Shown here one piece after another: positions 29,113 through 39,514 of a stretch of 64,000 bases of DNA (the first letter of the stretch is position 1; every line of letters starts with the position of its first letter). The notes beneath the pieces were generated by a model that had not been told where the DNA came from, searched no databases, and saw only the letters and a list, made by a program, of their open reading frames with translations. This DNA is from an uncultured Agrobacterium sp. (GTDB lineage: Bacteria; Pseudomonadota; Alphaproteobacteria; Rhizobiales; Rhizobiaceae). The stretch spans positions 124,001-188,000 of the forward strand of contig CAJYTK010000009.1 in assembly GCA_913777615.1 (NCBI GenBank). Reading direction: 5' to 3'. The position numbers and the translations under genes were made by a program.

Positions 29113-30573
29113 TCAAACTCCCGCAATCGCCTTGGCGAAATCTTCTGCTTCGAACGGCTCCAGATCGTCCACGCCTTCGCCAACGCCGATGAAATAGACC
29201 GGCAGCTTGTGCTTGGCAGCGATGGCAACGAGGATACCGCCCCGCGCCGTGCCATCCAACTTTGTCATAATCAGGCCCGAGACGCCGGCAACGTTGCGGA
29301 ATATCTCCACCTGGTTCATGGCATTCTGGCCGGTCGTCGCATCCAGCGTCTGCAGAACCGTGTGCGGCGCGTCCGGATCGAGTTTTGCAAGAACGCGCAC
29401 TATCTTTTCCAGCTCCGCCATCAGTTCGGTCTTGTTCTGCAGACGGCCTGCCGTGTCGATGATCAGCACGTCGCTCTTCTTCGCTCGTGCCTGTTCATAG
29501 GCATCATAGGCAAGCCCTGCCGCATCGGCCCCGAGCTTGGTACCGATGAATTCCGAGCCGGTGCGATCGGCCCAGATCTTCAGCTGCTCGATGGCAGCCG
29601 CACGGAATGTATCGCCCGCGGCCAGCATCACCTTCAGGCCGGAGCCGGAGAGTTTTGCCGCAAGCTTGCCGATGGTGGTGGTCTTGCCGGTGCCATTGAC
29701 GCCGACCACCAGAATGACATGCGGCTTGTGCGACAGATCGAGTTCCAGCGGCTTGGCGACGGGCAACAGAACCTTGGTGATTTCGGTTGCCATGATCTTG
29801 GCGACATCTTCGCCGCTGACATCCTTGCCGTAGCGCTCCGATGACAGGGCACCGGTGATGCGCATGGCGGTCTCGACGCCGAGGTCGGACTGGATCAGCA
29901 GGTCTTCGAGCTCATCCAGCGTGTCTTCATCCAGCTTGCGCTTGGTGAAGAGCGCCGAAATCTGGTTCGTCAGCTGCGAAGAGGTGCGTGCGAGACCGGC
30001 GCGCAGGCGCTGGAACCAGGTGAGCTTCAGCTCAGGTGCAGCCTCGACCGGCTCGACACGATCGGCCGCAGAGGCAAAGCCTTTTGGTAGAGCCGGGGGA
30101 AGTGCAGCTGGAACAGCAGGTGAAAGCGCAGCCGGCGGAATGCCGCTTGCCGCTTCCGCTTCATCCAGAATGCCGCCCAGAGCATTGTCGTCCAGCGGTG
30201 CTTGCGCATCCACCTGCTCGGCACCATCCACGTCCTCACCGGCCTCAGCTTCCGCCTCCAGCAAAGAGAGCGGCACCATGCCGATATCGCCAACCAGCTC
30301 AGGCCCGGGCAGAAGCGGCGCTTCCTCGTCCTCGTCTCCAGCGGTTTCACTTACCTGCCCGACATCGTCAGAGACAGGGCCTGCGGCGCTTTCCATCTCT
30401 ACATCAGGCACAGGATCTTCAGCTGGCAGCGTGTGGGCTTCTGCCTCGTTCAGTGCCTCTTCGAAGGCGCTACGGTCCTCCTGGCGAGAAGCGGCCTCTT
30501 CGCCTTCCGGACTATCCGTCTCGGCCTTGTCCTTGCCGAACGAAAAGACTTTTTTGATGAAGCCGAGGGCCAT
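29113..30573 (-). CDS. ftsY: Signal recognition particle receptor FtsY
   Basis: 486 residues. A long acidic, Glu/Asp-rich N-terminal region (about 1-180) is followed by the N domain and the SRP GTPase G domain. G1 is [14 protein letters not shown] is the G3 motif, [10 protein letters not shown] holds G4, and the closing G-x-G-E-x-x-x-D-L-x-x-F is intact. FtsY docks ribosome-bound SRP at the membrane. The acidic region stands in for the E. coli A domain. It lies between mtaB (22 nt upstream) and ispZ. Its partner ffh is 12 kb away in the window, in a different operon. Confidence 0.97.
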   Translation of the reverse strand: MALGFIKKVFSFGKDKAETDSPEGEEAASRQEDRSAFEEALNEAEAHTLPAEDPVPDVEMESAAGPVSDDVGQVSETAGDEDEEAPLLPGPELVGDIGMVPLSLLEAEAEAGEDVDGAEQVDAQAPLDDNALGGILDEAEAASGIPPAALSPAVPAALPPALPKGFASAADRVEPVEAAPELKLTWFQRLRAGLARTSSQLTNQISALFTKRKLDEDTLDELEDLLIQSDLGVETAMRITGALSSERYGKDVSGEDVAKIMATEITKVLLPVAKPLELDLSHKPHVILVVGVNGTGKTTTIGKLAAKLSGSGLKVMLAAGDTFRAAAIEQLKIWADRTGSEFIGTKLGADAAGLAYDAYEQARAKKSDVLIIDTAGRLQNKTELMAELEKIVRVLAKLDPDAPHTVLQTLDATTGQNAMNQVEIFRNVAGVSGLIMTKLDGTARGGILVAIAAKHKLPVYFIGVGEGVDDLEPFEAEDFAKAIAGV

Positions 30574-30595
30574 GACTTTCCCGTCTCGTGATTTT

Positions 30596-31870
30596 TCAGG
30601 CCGCTTGCGCTGCCAGATATTGCATCTTCAAGTGCTTACCGTTGTGGCCCGTAATGGCAACCCGCGCAAGAGTGCGGGGCGCAAGATCAGGGGCCGCCAC
30701 CAGGGTAAAGTTATCCGTATGGGCAAAACCATTGTTTTCCACCAGGATCGTCTGCTCACTTCCCACCATAGCGTCGAGATGCGCGATGCGCAGCGTGTCG
30801 CCGCGAGCACGAAGCCTTGCCGCCCGTTCCTTCACCAGCGCACGGTCGAGCTGCGGCATTCGCGCGGCTGGCGTTCCCGGACGCGGGCTGTAGGGAAACA
30901 CGTGCAAGCTGGAAATTCCGCACTCTTCCGCAAGTGTGGCGGCATTCTCCGCCATCTCGTCGGTCTCGGTTGGAAAGCCAGCGATCATGTCGGCGCCAAA
31001 CGCCATCTCCGGGCGAAGAGCGCGCACCTCGCGGCAGAAGCGAATGGCATCGTCTCGCAGATGGCGGCGCTTCATCCGCTTCAGGATCATGTCGTCGCCA
31101 TGCTGCAACGACAGATGCAGATGCGGCATGAAGCGCGACTCGTCAGCGATCAGATCCATCAGATGACGGTCTGCCTCGATGCTGTCGATGGAGGATAGCC
31201 TGAGCCTGAGAATATCCGGCACCTGCTTCAACAGCGTCTTCGCCAAATAACCGAGCGAGGGTTCGCCCGGCAGATCGACACCATAACTCGTGGCATCGAC
31301 ACCCGTCAGCACGATCTCCCGATAACCGCTCTCGGTCAGCTTGCGTGCCTGATCCACCACTGCACCCATCGGCACGGAGCGGGAATTGCCGCGTCCGTAG
31401 GGGATGATGCAGAAGGTACAGCGGTGATCGCAGCCATTCTGCACCTGGATGAAAGCCCGCACATGCCCATCGATGTGCTTGACCATCTGCGGCGCAGTGG
31501 CCTTCACACTCATGATGTCGTTGACGCGCAGCTTCTCTTCCGCCGAGACGCCGAAATCCGGCAGGGCACGGTAGGAGGTGCTCTTCAGCTTCTCCTCATT
31601 GCCGAGAACGGCATCGACTTCCGGCATGGCGGCAAAGGTCTGCTTCTCGGTCTGGGCAGCGCAGCCGGTGACGATGATGCGCGCATGCGGATTGTCGCGG
31701 CGCGCCCGGCGGATCGCCTGACGCGCCTGGCGCACGGCCTCGCCCGTCACCGCGCAGGTATTGACCAGCACCGCGTTGTTGAGCCCCGCCTTTTCGGCCT
31801 CAGCCCGCATCACTTCCGATTCATAGGTATTGAGGCGGCAGCCGAAGGTTATGACCTCGACACCGCTCAT
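30596..31870 (-). CDS. mtaB: tRNA threonylcarbamoyladenosine methylthiotransferase MtaB
   Basis: 424 residues, a MiaB-type radical-SAM methylthiotransferase that turns t6A37 of tRNA into ms2t6A. The N-terminal cluster cysteines are in F-G-C-R-L-N, N-T-C-A-V-T and T-G-C-A-A-Q. The radical-SAM motif is C-x3-C-x2-C in [14 protein letters not shown]. The G-C-R-L-N form and short C-terminal TRAM region fit MtaB (YqeV) better than MiaB or RimO. The start overlaps the dapF stop by 4 nt. ftsY follows after 22 nt. Confidence 0.93.
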   Translation of the reverse strand: MSGVEVITFGCRLNTYESEVMRAEAEKAGLNNAVLVNTCAVTGEAVRQARQAIRRARRDNPHARIIVTGCAAQTEKQTFAAMPEVDAVLGNEEKLKSTSYRALPDFGVSAEEKLRVNDIMSVKATAPQMVKHIDGHVRAFIQVQNGCDHRCTFCIIPYGRGNSRSVPMGAVVDQARKLTESGYREIVLTGVDATSYGVDLPGEPSLGYLAKTLLKQVPDILRLRLSSIDSIEADRHLMDLIADESRFMPHLHLSLQHGDDMILKRMKRRHLRDDAIRFCREVRALRPEMAFGADMIAGFPTETDEMAENAATLAEECGISSLHVFPYSPRPGTPAARMPQLDRALVKERAARLRARGDTLRIAHLDAMVGSEQTILVENNGFAHTDNFTLVAAPDLAPRTLARVAITGHNGKHLKMQYLAAQAA

Positions 31871-32769
31871 AAGACGCCCTGCTTCACGCCCGCCTCACGC
31901 GTCCATTGGCCGGTGACGGGATCCACTTGTCCAGCCCATTCCCATTCAGCGGGACCGGTCATGATGACGTGGTTGTCCTCGCGCCATTCTATGGTGAGTG
32001 GAATACGCACGGGACTGGAAGCCACATCGATCTCGACGCGACGACCGGTGCGACCGGTCCGCGCCCCCGAGACGGCAGCAGCGCAGGCGGCCGATCCGCA
32101 GGCAAGCGTCAGCCCAGCACCACGCTCGAAAGTGCGGGTGCGAAGGCGGGTGTCGGAAATGACCTGCGCAAGCGTGATATTGGCTTTTTCCGGAAACATC
32201 GGATGGTTTTCTAGCAGCGGCCCGAAGCGCGCCAGATCGAATTCCATCGGATCGCCATCCACCCAGAAGATGGCGTGCGGGTTGCCCATGGACATGACGG
32301 CAGGCGAATGCAGCACCGGCTCGTCGATCGGGCCGATCTGCAATTCGATGCGGCTGGTATCGTGAAACTCTTCCGCAAGCGGAATATCGCGCCAGTGAAA
32401 GCGGGGTTGCCCCATATCGACGGAGATCATCCCGTCCTCATGCTCGGTGGCATTCAGGATGCCCGCGACCGTCTGAAAGGTGAAGGCCTTCTTGCCGGTC
32501 TCTGACGCCAGTGCCTGCACCACGCAGCGTGTGCCATTGCCACAGGCCTGCGCCTTGGTGCCATCGCAGTTGAGAATATCGATATAGGCATCGGTGCCAG
32601 CAAGACGCGGATCGTGGATCGCCATGATCTGGTCAAAGGCGGTCTCGGCATCGGCATTCAGCGCGATGGCCGCTTGCGGGGAGACCATGTCCTTGCGGCC
32701 GCGCATATCGACAACCAGGATCTTGTTGCCAAGCCCGTTCATCTTCGCGAATTCGACCGTCTGCGTCAT
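31867..32769 (-). CDS. dapF: Diaminopimelate epimerase
   Basis: 300 residues from the ATG at 32769, giving the standard FAKMNGLGN beginning. The enzyme epimerises LL- to meso-diaminopimelate for lysine and peptidoglycan synthesis. Both catalytic cysteines are present: A-C-G-N-G-T-R in the N-terminal half and L-A-C-G-S-A-A in the C-terminal half. It is the first gene of the dapF-mtaB-ftsY-ispZ-DUF2585 unit and lies downstream of the leuC terminator. Confidence 0.97.
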   Translation of the reverse strand: MTQTVEFAKMNGLGNKILVVDMRGRKDMVSPQAAIALNADAETAFDQIMAIHDPRLAGTDAYIDILNCDGTKAQACGNGTRCVVQALASETGKKAFTFQTVAGILNATEHEDGMISVDMGQPRFHWRDIPLAEEFHDTSRIELQIGPIDEPVLHSPAVMSMGNPHAIFWVDGDPMEFDLARFGPLLENHPMFPEKANITLAQVISDTRLRTRTFERGAGLTLACGSAACAAAVSGARTGRTGRRVEIDVASSPVRIPLTIEWREDNHVIMTGPAEWEWAGQVDPVTGQWTREAGVKQGVL

Positions 32770-32890
32770 GTGCCTGACCTTGCTGGGAGGAGCGCGCAAC
32801 AAGCGCCTCATTTGCCCCTATATGGCGGAATTGCAGGGGAATTACCAGTCTGGCTGCAGGAAAAGCAGATGCGCAGAGAGCCAGAAAAAA

Positions 32891-32914
32891 CACCCCCGGA
32901 ATGACCCGGGGGTG
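32891..32914 (-). terminator. Rho-independent terminator of leuC
   Basis: Perfect 9-bp GC-rich stem CACCCCCGG / CCGGGGGTG with a 6-nt loop. On the minus strand it is followed by TTTTTT, and it lies 26 nt past the leuC stop. Confidence 0.92.
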
Positions 32915-32939
32915 CGAAAGTCTCCATCACGGAGAATGC

Positions 32940-34349
32940 TTACTGCCACTCACGCACATCGACGAAGTGACCGGCAACCGCTGCGGCTGCCGCCATGGCA
33001 GGAGAGACCAGATGCGTGCGGCTCTTGTAGCCCTGACGTCCTTCGAAGTTGCGGTTCGAGGTGGAGGCACAACGCTCGCCGGGTGCCAGACGGTCGTCAT
33101 TCATCGCCAGGCACATGGAGCAGCCCGGCTCGCGCCACTCGAAGCCTGCCTCGAGGAAGATCTTGTCCAGACCTTCCTTCTCGGCCTGTTCCTTGACGAG
33201 GCCGGAGCCCGGCACGATCATGGCCGAAACGGTTGGCGCTACCTTGCGGCCTTCGACGATCTTGGCGGCGGCGCGCAGATCCTCGATGCGGCCATTGGTG
33301 CAGGAGCCGATGAACACGCGATCGATGGCGATATCGGTCATCTTGGTGCCGGGCTTCAGGCCCATATAGTCGAGCGCGCGCCACTTGGAATTGCGCTTGT
33401 TCTCATCGGCAATATCGTCCGGGTTCGGCACGATGCCCTGAACCGAAACGACGTCTTCCGGAGACGAGCCCCAGGAGACGATGGGCGGCAGGTTGGCGGC
33501 ATCCAGCACCACGACCTTGTCGTAATGGGCGCCTTCGTCCGACTTCAGCGTCTTCCAATAGGCAATCGCCTGTTCCAGCGTCTCGCCCTTCGGCGCGCGC
33601 GGCTTGTCCTTTATGTATTCGAAGGTCGTCTCATCGGGGGCAATCAGGCCAGCGCGCGCGCCGCCCTCGATCGTCATGTTGCAGACCGTCATGCGGCCTT
33701 CCATCGACAGCGACTGGATCGCCTCACCGGCAAATTCGATGACGTGGCCCGTGCCGCCTGCCGTGCCGATCTCGCCGATGATGGCGAGAATGATGTCCTT
33801 GGCCGTAACGCCTTCGGGAATCTTGCCATCGACACGCACCAGCATGTTCTTGGCCTTCCTCTGGATCAGCGTCTGCGTTGCCAGAACATGCTCGACTTCG
33901 GACGTGCCAATACCATGCGCCAGCGCACCGAAAGCGCCATGGGTGGAGGTGTGGCTATCGCCGCAGACGATGGTCATGCCCGGCAGGGTAAAGCCCTGCT
34001 CCGGCCCGACGATGTGGACAATGCCCTGGCGCTTGTCGCGCTCGGAATAATATTCGAGGCCGAATTCCTTGGCGTTTTGCGCCAGCGCTTCCACCTGGAT
34101 TCGGCTTTCCTCGTTCTTGATGCCTTCCACGCGATCAGCCGTGGTCGGCACGTTGTGGTCGACGACGGCGAGCGTGCGGGTGGGGGAATGAACCGGACGA
34201 CCGGCCATGCGCAGGCCTTCGAATGCTTGCGGCGACGTCACCTCATGCACCAGGTGACGGTCTATATAGAGAAGACAGGTTCCATCGGGATCGCGATTGA
34301 CGACGTGATCATCCCAGATTTTATCATACAGAGTACGCGGTGCGCTCAT
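32940..34349 (-). CDS. leuC: 3-isopropylmalate dehydratase large subunit
   Basis: 469 residues from the ATG at 34349 (an ATG four codons earlier is possible). It isomerises 2- to 3-isopropylmalate in leucine synthesis, with LeuD. The [4Fe-4S] ligands are in G-S-C-T-N-G-R and C-S-M-C-L-A-M-N, and the [27 protein letters not shown] block is fully conserved. leuD is not adjacent, as is usual in rhizobia. A strong terminator follows. The 450-nt region upstream holds no gene. Confidence 0.97.
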   Translation of the reverse strand: MSAPRTLYDKIWDDHVVNRDPDGTCLLYIDRHLVHEVTSPQAFEGLRMAGRPVHSPTRTLAVVDHNVPTTADRVEGIKNEESRIQVEALAQNAKEFGLEYYSERDKRQGIVHIVGPEQGFTLPGMTIVCGDSHTSTHGAFGALAHGIGTSEVEHVLATQTLIQRKAKNMLVRVDGKIPEGVTAKDIILAIIGEIGTAGGTGHVIEFAGEAIQSLSMEGRMTVCNMTIEGGARAGLIAPDETTFEYIKDKPRAPKGETLEQAIAYWKTLKSDEGAHYDKVVVLDAANLPPIVSWGSSPEDVVSVQGIVPNPDDIADENKRNSKWRALDYMGLKPGTKMTDIAIDRVFIGSCTNGRIEDLRAAAKIVEGRKVAPTVSAMIVPGSGLVKEQAEKEGLDKIFLEAGFEWREPGCSMCLAMNDDRLAPGERCASTSNRNFEGRQGYKSRTHLVSPAMAAAAAVAGHFVDVREWQ

Positions 34350-34802
34350 GGCTTTATCCATTCGAATGTCAAAAAGGAAAGTGGGGATGTGGAGTAAAGG
34401 CCGACAGCCTTCTCAGGCCATCAGGCGGACGTAAGTCGGCCATTGAACGCGCCGGAAATACGCGCGAAAAATCGTGCAGGCAGACGCTTGTGATCCTGCA
34501 ACACGAAAATATTTGGCGCGAGACATCCGAATTTCGATCCCATGGCCATTTCATAGCAGATCGGCTTTTCAACAGCAACATGGCGCTTTGTGATTGAAAA
34601 CGGCTGGTAGGATATTTAAGAAATCTCTTTTTGTGCAATGCAAAAAGAAATGCCGGACGTTGCGTGCGGGATAAATGTCTCGCGTCTGACGTTAGGACGG
34701 CACCGGAACCGCTTGCTCAACCATGCCGTGAAGGCTGCGTGAGACACGGTCTCGTCAACTCGGGCAGCACCTCGGCGTGCCGCCGACAGGGAGGGATACA
34801 CA
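34350..34802. other. Non-coding gap between leuC and the MFS gene
   Basis: About 450 nt, noticeably richer in A/T than its surroundings, between divergent genes. It must hold both promoters. Short open frames here (about 60-90 codons, both strands) have no ribosome binding site or family resemblance. I looked for a leucine-rich leader peptide with a terminator in front of leuC and did not find one. Confidence 0.6.
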
Positions 34803-36095
34803 TTGGTATCTGAAAAAACACTTATTTCAAAAATCACATGGCGCCTGATGCCATTTCTCGGCATCCTTTATCTCATCGCCTATATCGACCGTCAGAATGT
34901 CAGCTTCGCCAAGCTGCAGATGGTCGGCGATCTGGGGCTGAGCGAATATGCCTATGGCCTTGGCGCGTCGCTGTTCTTCATCGGCTATTTCATCTTCGAA
35001 GTGCCGAGCAACCTTCTGCTGAACCGCTTTGGCGCAAGGCTCTGGTTTGCCCGCATCATCATCTCCTGGGGGCTTGTGACGATTGCGCTCGCCTATACCA
35101 GCAGCCCCACCATGTTCTATATCCTGCGCTTTCTTCTCGGCGTCTGCGAGGCCGGTTTCTTTCCCGGCGTCCTCTATCTCCTGACGCTGTGGTTCCCGCG
35201 CGATTATCGCGGCCGCATGGTCGGTCTGTTCATGATCTTCTCCGCACTTGCCAATGCCGTTGGCGCACCGCTTGGCGGCATGTTGCTCGATCTGGACGGC
35301 CTTTGGGGCTATGCAGGCTGGGAGTGGGTCTTCCTTGCCACCGGCATTCCGGCCGTGATTGCTGGTATCGTCACCATCTTCTATCTCGACGACAAGCCGG
35401 AAACGGCTGCATTCCTGTCGCAGGACGAGAAGGACTGGCTGAACAAGCGCATCGCATCGGAAAACTCCGGCATGGACGAACATGCAGAGGACGGTTTCCG
35501 CGCGCTGATCAATCCGCGCGTCCTTTTCATGTCGCTTTGCTATGTCGGCTTTCCGCTTGCCGCCTATGGCCTCAGCTACTGGCTGCCGACCATCGTCAAG
35601 AGCTTCGGCGTGTCGAACACGACAAACGGCTTCATCAACATCATTCCGTGGCTGATCGTTGCCGTTGCACTTTATCTGGTGCCGTCGGCTGCCGACCGGT
35701 CTGAGAAGAAGATCACCTATATCGTCGTGCCTGCCTTTGTCGGCGCCTTCTGCCTGCTGATGTCCGCTTTGATGACCGCGCCGGTTGCGCAGTTCGCCTT
35801 CCTCTGCATCGCAGCCGCTGGCATCTTTGCCGGACAGCCTGTGTTCTGGAGCCTTCCAGGACGCTTCCTGAGGGGTGCCGGTGCAGCCGCAGGTCTTGCC
35901 GCAATCAACTCGGTCGGCAATCTCGGCGGCTTCGTTGCCCAGAACGTCGTTCCCTGGATTCGTGACGAGACGGGAAGCACCATCGCTCCAATGTTCTTCC
36001 TCTCGGCCTGCCTTGCTATTGCTGGCGTCCTCGTCATCATCGCCGGTCGCATGATTGCTAGGCAGATTTCTTCGCAGCCCAATGTGAAGGCCTGA
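34803..36095 (+). CDS. MFS transporter, anion:cation symporter (ACS) type
   Basis: 430 residues with twelve hydrophobic segments. TTG at 34803 is the likely start: GGGAGGG lies 7 nt upstream. The family pattern is clear: L-x-Y-I-D-R-Q-N-V-S-F-A after helix 1, the GARLWFARIIISWG loop, and R-F-L-L-G-V-C-E-A-G-F-F-P-G in helix 4. This matches ACS-family carriers for tartrate, phthalate, hydroxyphenylacetate or similar organic anions. Substrate is open. It is alone; the ABC permease gene converges with a 6-nt gap. Confidence 0.9.
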   Translation: MVSEKTLISKITWRLMPFLGILYLIAYIDRQNVSFAKLQMVGDLGLSEYAYGLGASLFFIGYFIFEVPSNLLLNRFGARLWFARIIISWGLVTIALAYTSSPTMFYILRFLLGVCEAGFFPGVLYLLTLWFPRDYRGRMVGLFMIFSALANAVGAPLGGMLLDLDGLWGYAGWEWVFLATGIPAVIAGIVTIFYLDDKPETAAFLSQDEKDWLNKRIASENSGMDEHAEDGFRALINPRVLFMSLCYVGFPLAAYGLSYWLPTIVKSFGVSNTTNGFINIIPWLIVAVALYLVPSAADRSEKKITYIVVPAFVGAFCLLMSALMTAPVAQFAFLCIAAAGIFAGQPVFWSLPGRFLRGAGAAAGLAAINSVGNLGGFVAQNVVPWIRDETGSTIAPMFFLSACLAIAGVLVIIAGRMIARQISSQPNVKA

Positions 36096-36101
36096 TCGGC
36101 T

Positions 36102-36917
36102 TCAACGCCCCTGCTTGCGGCGCATCCCTTTTTCGATGCGCCGCAGGATCAAAGACAATCCAAGCGTCAGGATCAGATAGACGTAAGCCACGATGGAATA
36201 GGTCTCGAAGAAGCGGAACGATCCTGCCGCATAGACCTTGCCGAGCTGGGTAATATCCGCTACCCCCAGCACCGAGACCAGCGAGCTATCCTTCACCATC
36301 GAAACGAAATCATTGGAGAGCGGCGGAAAGATAGTCCGCACCGCCTGGGGAAAGATCACCAGCCTGAAACGCTGGTAGCGGCTAAGCCCAAGCGCCTTTG
36401 CCGCCTCGATCTGGCCTTGATCGACAGCCTCGATACCCGCCCTGAAGATTTCGGCGAGGAACGCTCCGTAGCAGAGCGTCAGTGCAAGGATCGCACGCCA
36501 CATCAAAGAGAAGTCGCGCACGATAACCGGCTCGACCCAACCCGCAGCAATCAACGGCGTCAACAGCCAGTTGATGAAATCGACCAGCAGCGGCGCCCCG
36601 GCAAAGGCGATGTAGAACAGCACGACCAGGATCGGAATGCCGCGCATGGTCTCGATGTAAAACCGCGCGATCTGTCGCAGCACGATGCTGTCTGCCATGC
36701 CGAGAAGCGCGATCAGCAGGCCCCAGAGGCAGGCAAGCAAGAAGGCGGCCAGCGTCACGAAGACCGTCATGCCGATGCCGTTGATTACCGTGGTGAAGAC
36801 CTGCGCATAGATGCCGTTGACGGCAATTACCACCGCAAGAATGGCGCCGATACCAATCAGAGCCACCAGCCACCAGGGAAAATCATCGGCCGCATGTCTC
36901 GAAGGCGGGCGCTTCAA
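36102..36917 (-). CDS. Amino-acid ABC transporter permease (HisM/GlnP-like)
   Basis: 271 residues. About five membrane helices and the HisMQ inner-membrane motif, with E-x-x-R-G-I-P (YIETMRGIPILVVLFYIAF) in the middle and the EAA loop E-A-A-K-A-L-G-L-S-R-Y-Q-R-F further on (IEAAKALGLSRYQRFRLVIFPQAVRTIFP). The EAA loop is the docking site for an ATPase. Its binding protein is encoded 36 nt upstream. No ATPase gene is present on either side, so one must be shared from another locus. Confidence 0.93.
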   Translation of the reverse strand: MKRPPSRHAADDFPWWLVALIGIGAILAVVIAVNGIYAQVFTTVINGIGMTVFVTLAAFLLACLWGLLIALLGMADSIVLRQIARFYIETMRGIPILVVLFYIAFAGAPLLVDFINWLLTPLIAAGWVEPVIVRDFSLMWRAILALTLCYGAFLAEIFRAGIEAVDQGQIEAAKALGLSRYQRFRLVIFPQAVRTIFPPLSNDFVSMVKDSSLVSVLGVADITQLGKVYAAGSFRFFETYSIVAYVYLILTLGLSLILRRIEKGMRRKQGR

Positions 36918-36953
36918 GGCCGAACGCCCGGGCAGAACGAAAGGCCCATTCGC

Positions 36954-37748
36954 TTATTCGCCAAGCTTGTAGTCCAGGAACCACTTCTTATCGAGCGCGG
37001 CAAAGGTGCCGTCTGCCTTCAAGGCAGCAATCGCGGCATTGACGGGGGCCACGAGATCGGAGCCCTTCTTGAAGATGAAGCCGAAATCGTCGCCGCCGAG
37101 CGGCCCGCCGATCAGCTTCAGCATGCCATTCGACGAATCGACATAGCCTTTGCCCGCAACACCATCGGTCAGAACCAGATCGACATCGCCGGTGCGCAGC
37201 GCCTGCACGGTGGCACCGAAGGTCTCCATCAGCTTGATGCGCGGGTTCTGCTCATTGCCATCGAGAATATCGTAAACGGCCGTGTAGAAAGGCGTTGTGC
37301 CGGCCTGAGCGCCGACCAGCCCCTTGTCGAAGGCGGCAAAGCTCTTGGCATCGGTAAAGCGGGTCTCGTCTGCGCGCACGAGCATGAACATTTCCGAGCG
37401 CATGTAGGGATTGGAAAAATCCACCTTCTCCTTGCGCTCGTCCTTGATGCTGATGCCGGTCATGCCGATGTCGTACTGTCCGGCGGAGACAGCTGGAATC
37501 ATCGCATCCCATGAGGCGTTCTGATATTCGACCTTGGCATTCAGCCGCTTGGCGATCTCGTTCATCGCATCATATTCCCAACCGATCGGCTGGCCCGTCT
37601 TCGGATCGACGAATTGCAGCGGCGGATAGGCATTCTCCGTCACCACGACGATCTCGCGACCCTTCAGATCCGGCAGATCGGCGGCCGATGCGAGAACCGG
37701 CGATAGCAGCGTTGCGGCGATGGCAATGAAAAACGAGCGTCTGAACAA
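36954..37748 (-). CDS. Amino-acid ABC transporter substrate-binding protein
   Basis: 264 residues from TTG at 37748, preceded by AGGAG at 8-nt spacing; an ATG twelve codons earlier is less likely. Signal peptide ends at about A-S-A-A. The mature protein is a PF00497 bilobed receptor: G-R-E-I-V-V-V-T-E-N-A-Y-P-P near the start, then GWEYDAMNEIAKRL and YDIGMTGISIKDERKEKVDFSNPYM. The R in KDERK and the D in the VDLVLTD segment suit binding of an amino-acid backbone. Side-chain specificity is not readable. Operon with the permease. Confidence 0.92.
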   Translation of the reverse strand: MFRRSFFIAIAATLLSPVLASAADLPDLKGREIVVVTENAYPPLQFVDPKTGQPIGWEYDAMNEIAKRLNAKVEYQNASWDAMIPAVSAGQYDIGMTGISIKDERKEKVDFSNPYMRSEMFMLVRADETRFTDAKSFAAFDKGLVGAQAGTTPFYTAVYDILDGNEQNPRIKLMETFGATVQALRTGDVDLVLTDGVAGKGYVDSSNGMLKLIGGPLGGDDFGFIFKKGSDLVAPVNAAIAALKADGTFAALDKKWFLDYKLGE

Positions 37749-37912
37749 TGGCGGTCTCCTGAAAACAATGGCGGAAATTGACACGCTTTAAACCCGCCAC
37801 GCAAGAGATATGCGTTTCAAGAAAACGGCGGCGGTTAGAATGCCATCCGTCTTTTAACCTGGCCTCCGAGTAGAACGCTCGTGGCGCGGCACGCAACGAA
37901 ATCCCAAAACAA

Positions 37913-37938
37913 AAAAGGCGGCCCGAAGACCGCCTTTT
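37913..37938 (-). terminator. Terminator of rplS
   Basis: Stem AAAAGGCGG / CCGCCTTTT (9 bp) with an 8-nt loop, 23 bp past the rplS stop. On the minus strand it ends in a T-tract (TTTTTTGTTTT). It is symmetrical enough to act on the opposite strand too. Confidence 0.88.
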
Positions 37939-37960
37939 CGAAAATCCCAAAAGCGAAAGC

Positions 37961-38506
37961 TTATTCAGCTGCACCTTCAGCAGCCTTTGCTGCTGCAGCT
38001 TCTTCAGCTGCCTTGGCTTCAGCGGCTTCTGCTGCTGCCTTTTCGGCGGCCAGAGCCTGTGCTGCTGCAACCTTTTCAGCTTCGATACGTGCCTTTTCGT
38101 CGGCAGCAGCCTGACGCTCGGCGTCGTTGAGCTTGCGAGCGCGAACGCCGGTGTCTTCAACGATACGAGCGGACTTACCGCGACGGTCGCGCAGGTAGTA
38201 GAGCTTCGCACGGCGAACCTTACCACGGCGAACGATCTCAACGCCTTCAACCAGCGGAGAGTAAACCGGGAATACGCGCTCTACGCCTTCGCCGTAGGAG
38301 ATCTTGCGAACGGTGAAGTTCTCGTTGAGACCGCCGCCGGAGCGAGCGATAACGACGCCTTCGTAAGCCTGTACGCGGGTACGGTTACCTTCCGTAACGC
38401 GCACGTTGACGCGAACGGTGTCACCAGGAGAAAATTCAGGAAGCTTGCGCTTTGCTTCGATCTTGGCGGCCTGTTCGGCTTCCAGCTGTGCAATAATGTT
38501 GGTCAT
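37961..38506 (-). CDS. rplS: 50S ribosomal protein L19 with Ala-rich tail
   Basis: 181 residues. The first 125 or so are standard L19: [31 protein letters not shown], then [42 protein letters not shown]. The last 50 are an Ala/Glu/Lys-rich helical tail (repeats of A-E-K-A-A and A-E-E-A), longer than in most bacteria, where L19 has about 115-130 residues. Similar tails are known in rhizobial L19. It is separated from trmD, its usual operon partner, by the TauE gene on the opposite strand, so it must have its own promoter in the 38507-38767 gap. Confidence 0.97.
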   Translation of the reverse strand: MTNIIAQLEAEQAAKIEAKRKLPEFSPGDTVRVNVRVTEGNRTRVQAYEGVVIARSGGGLNENFTVRKISYGEGVERVFPVYSPLVEGVEIVRRGKVRRAKLYYLRDRRGKSARIVEDTGVRARKLNDAERQAAADEKARIEAEKVAAAQALAAEKAAAEAAEAKAAEEAAAAKAAEGAAE

Positions 38507-38767
38507 GTTAACCTCTGAGTTCTTCTGAAACAGCCAGAGCGCTCAACGAGATCATTCCTTGGATCTTGTCCTTGGAATTATGCCTTGCGGCAGGAGCGGG
38601 TTCGCCATTCTTTGCTTGCGGTTAATGGGCATAAGCCCAATTCCACGCGGGCCAATACAGGAAGATCGCCGCTTTGTCATCCCTTTCGTGACAATATTTT
38701 GTCGGTCGTGACCTGATTGTCGGAAACCATATCTGCTTATATGGGAGATGGAACGCCGGGAGGGGCC

Positions 38768-39514
38768 ATGTCCATTGCAATCATTCTCATGCTGTTCGTC
38801 AGCGGTTTTCTGTCCGGCGCGGTCAATGCCATTGCCGGCGGCGGTACATTCCTGACTTTCGGTGCCATGACCGTGGCGGGTATCGCCCCCATTTCCGCCA
38901 ATGCCACCTCCTCCATCGTCCAGTTTCCCGGCTACGTCACCTCGGTCATCGCCTACTGGCCGGAAATTCGCGCCCACTGGAAGGGCGCGGTCCTGCTCTC
39001 CATTCTCTCGATCCTTGGCTCGACGGGGGGCGCCCTGCTGCTTCTCTCGCTCGACAACCCGTCCTTCCGCCAGATGGTGCCGTGGCTGCTGCTTGCTGCC
39101 ACCGCCCTCTTTGCCGCAGGCCCCTGGCTTCGCCCGCGCTCGGACGAAGAGCATCCGAAGAGCAATGTCGCCAGCCTAATCGGCCAGTTCTTCACCTCGA
39201 TCTATGGCGGATTCTTTGGTGCCGGCATGGGCATCATGATGCTGGCGGTGCTAGGATTGACCGCAGGCGGCACCTATCATCATCTCAACGCGCTGAAGAA
39301 CCTGCTCGCGGTCGTCATTGCCGCTGTCGCCATCGTCGTCTTCGTCGGCGGTGGCGTGGTTGCTTGGCACGCGGCGCTGATCATGATCCCGGCATCGGCT
39401 CTCGGCGGCTATTGCGGCGTCTATCTCGCCCGCCGCGTTCCACAATGGATCATCCGAGCATTGGTGATCACGGTCGGGCTATTGCTGACGGGCTACTACT
39501 TCTTCACCGCTTGA
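38768..39514 (+). CDS. TauE/SafE-family membrane permease
   Basis: 248 residues from the ATG at 38768 with GGGAGGGG directly upstream. Seven to eight hydrophobic segments in two repeats. The family signature occurs twice in its expected form: [19 protein letters not shown] in the first half and [18 protein letters not shown] in the second. TauE/SafE proteins export sulfite, sulfoacetate or other organic anions; the substrate is not predictable. The gene is inserted between rplS and trmD on the opposite strand, and its end overlaps the trmD end by 19 nt. Confidence 0.92.
   Translation: MSIAIILMLFVSGFLSGAVNAIAGGGTFLTFGAMTVAGIAPISANATSSIVQFPGYVTSVIAYWPEIRAHWKGAVLLSILSILGSTGGALLLLSLDNPSFRQMVPWLLLAATALFAAGPWLRPRSDEEHPKSNVASLIGQFFTSIYGGFFGAGMGIMMLAVLGLTAGGTYHHLNALKNLLAVVIAAVAIVVFVGGGVVAWHAALIMIPASALGGYCGVYLARRVPQWIIRALVITVGLLLTGYYFFTA

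Noticed and set aside
29855..31198. 447-codon Ser-rich plus-strand frame opposite ftsY and mtaB
   Set aside because: Its Ser/Ala-rich run is the complement of the acidic N-terminal region of FtsY; spans two true genes and has no start signals.
32901..34397. 498-codon frame antisense to leuC
   Set aside because: Same composition effect as at acnA; leuC is intact and the antisense product has no recognisable family.
34362..34802. Leucine-responsive attenuator in front of leuC
   Set aside because: No short peptide rich in Leu codons and no terminator/antiterminator pair could be found on the minus strand of this gap.
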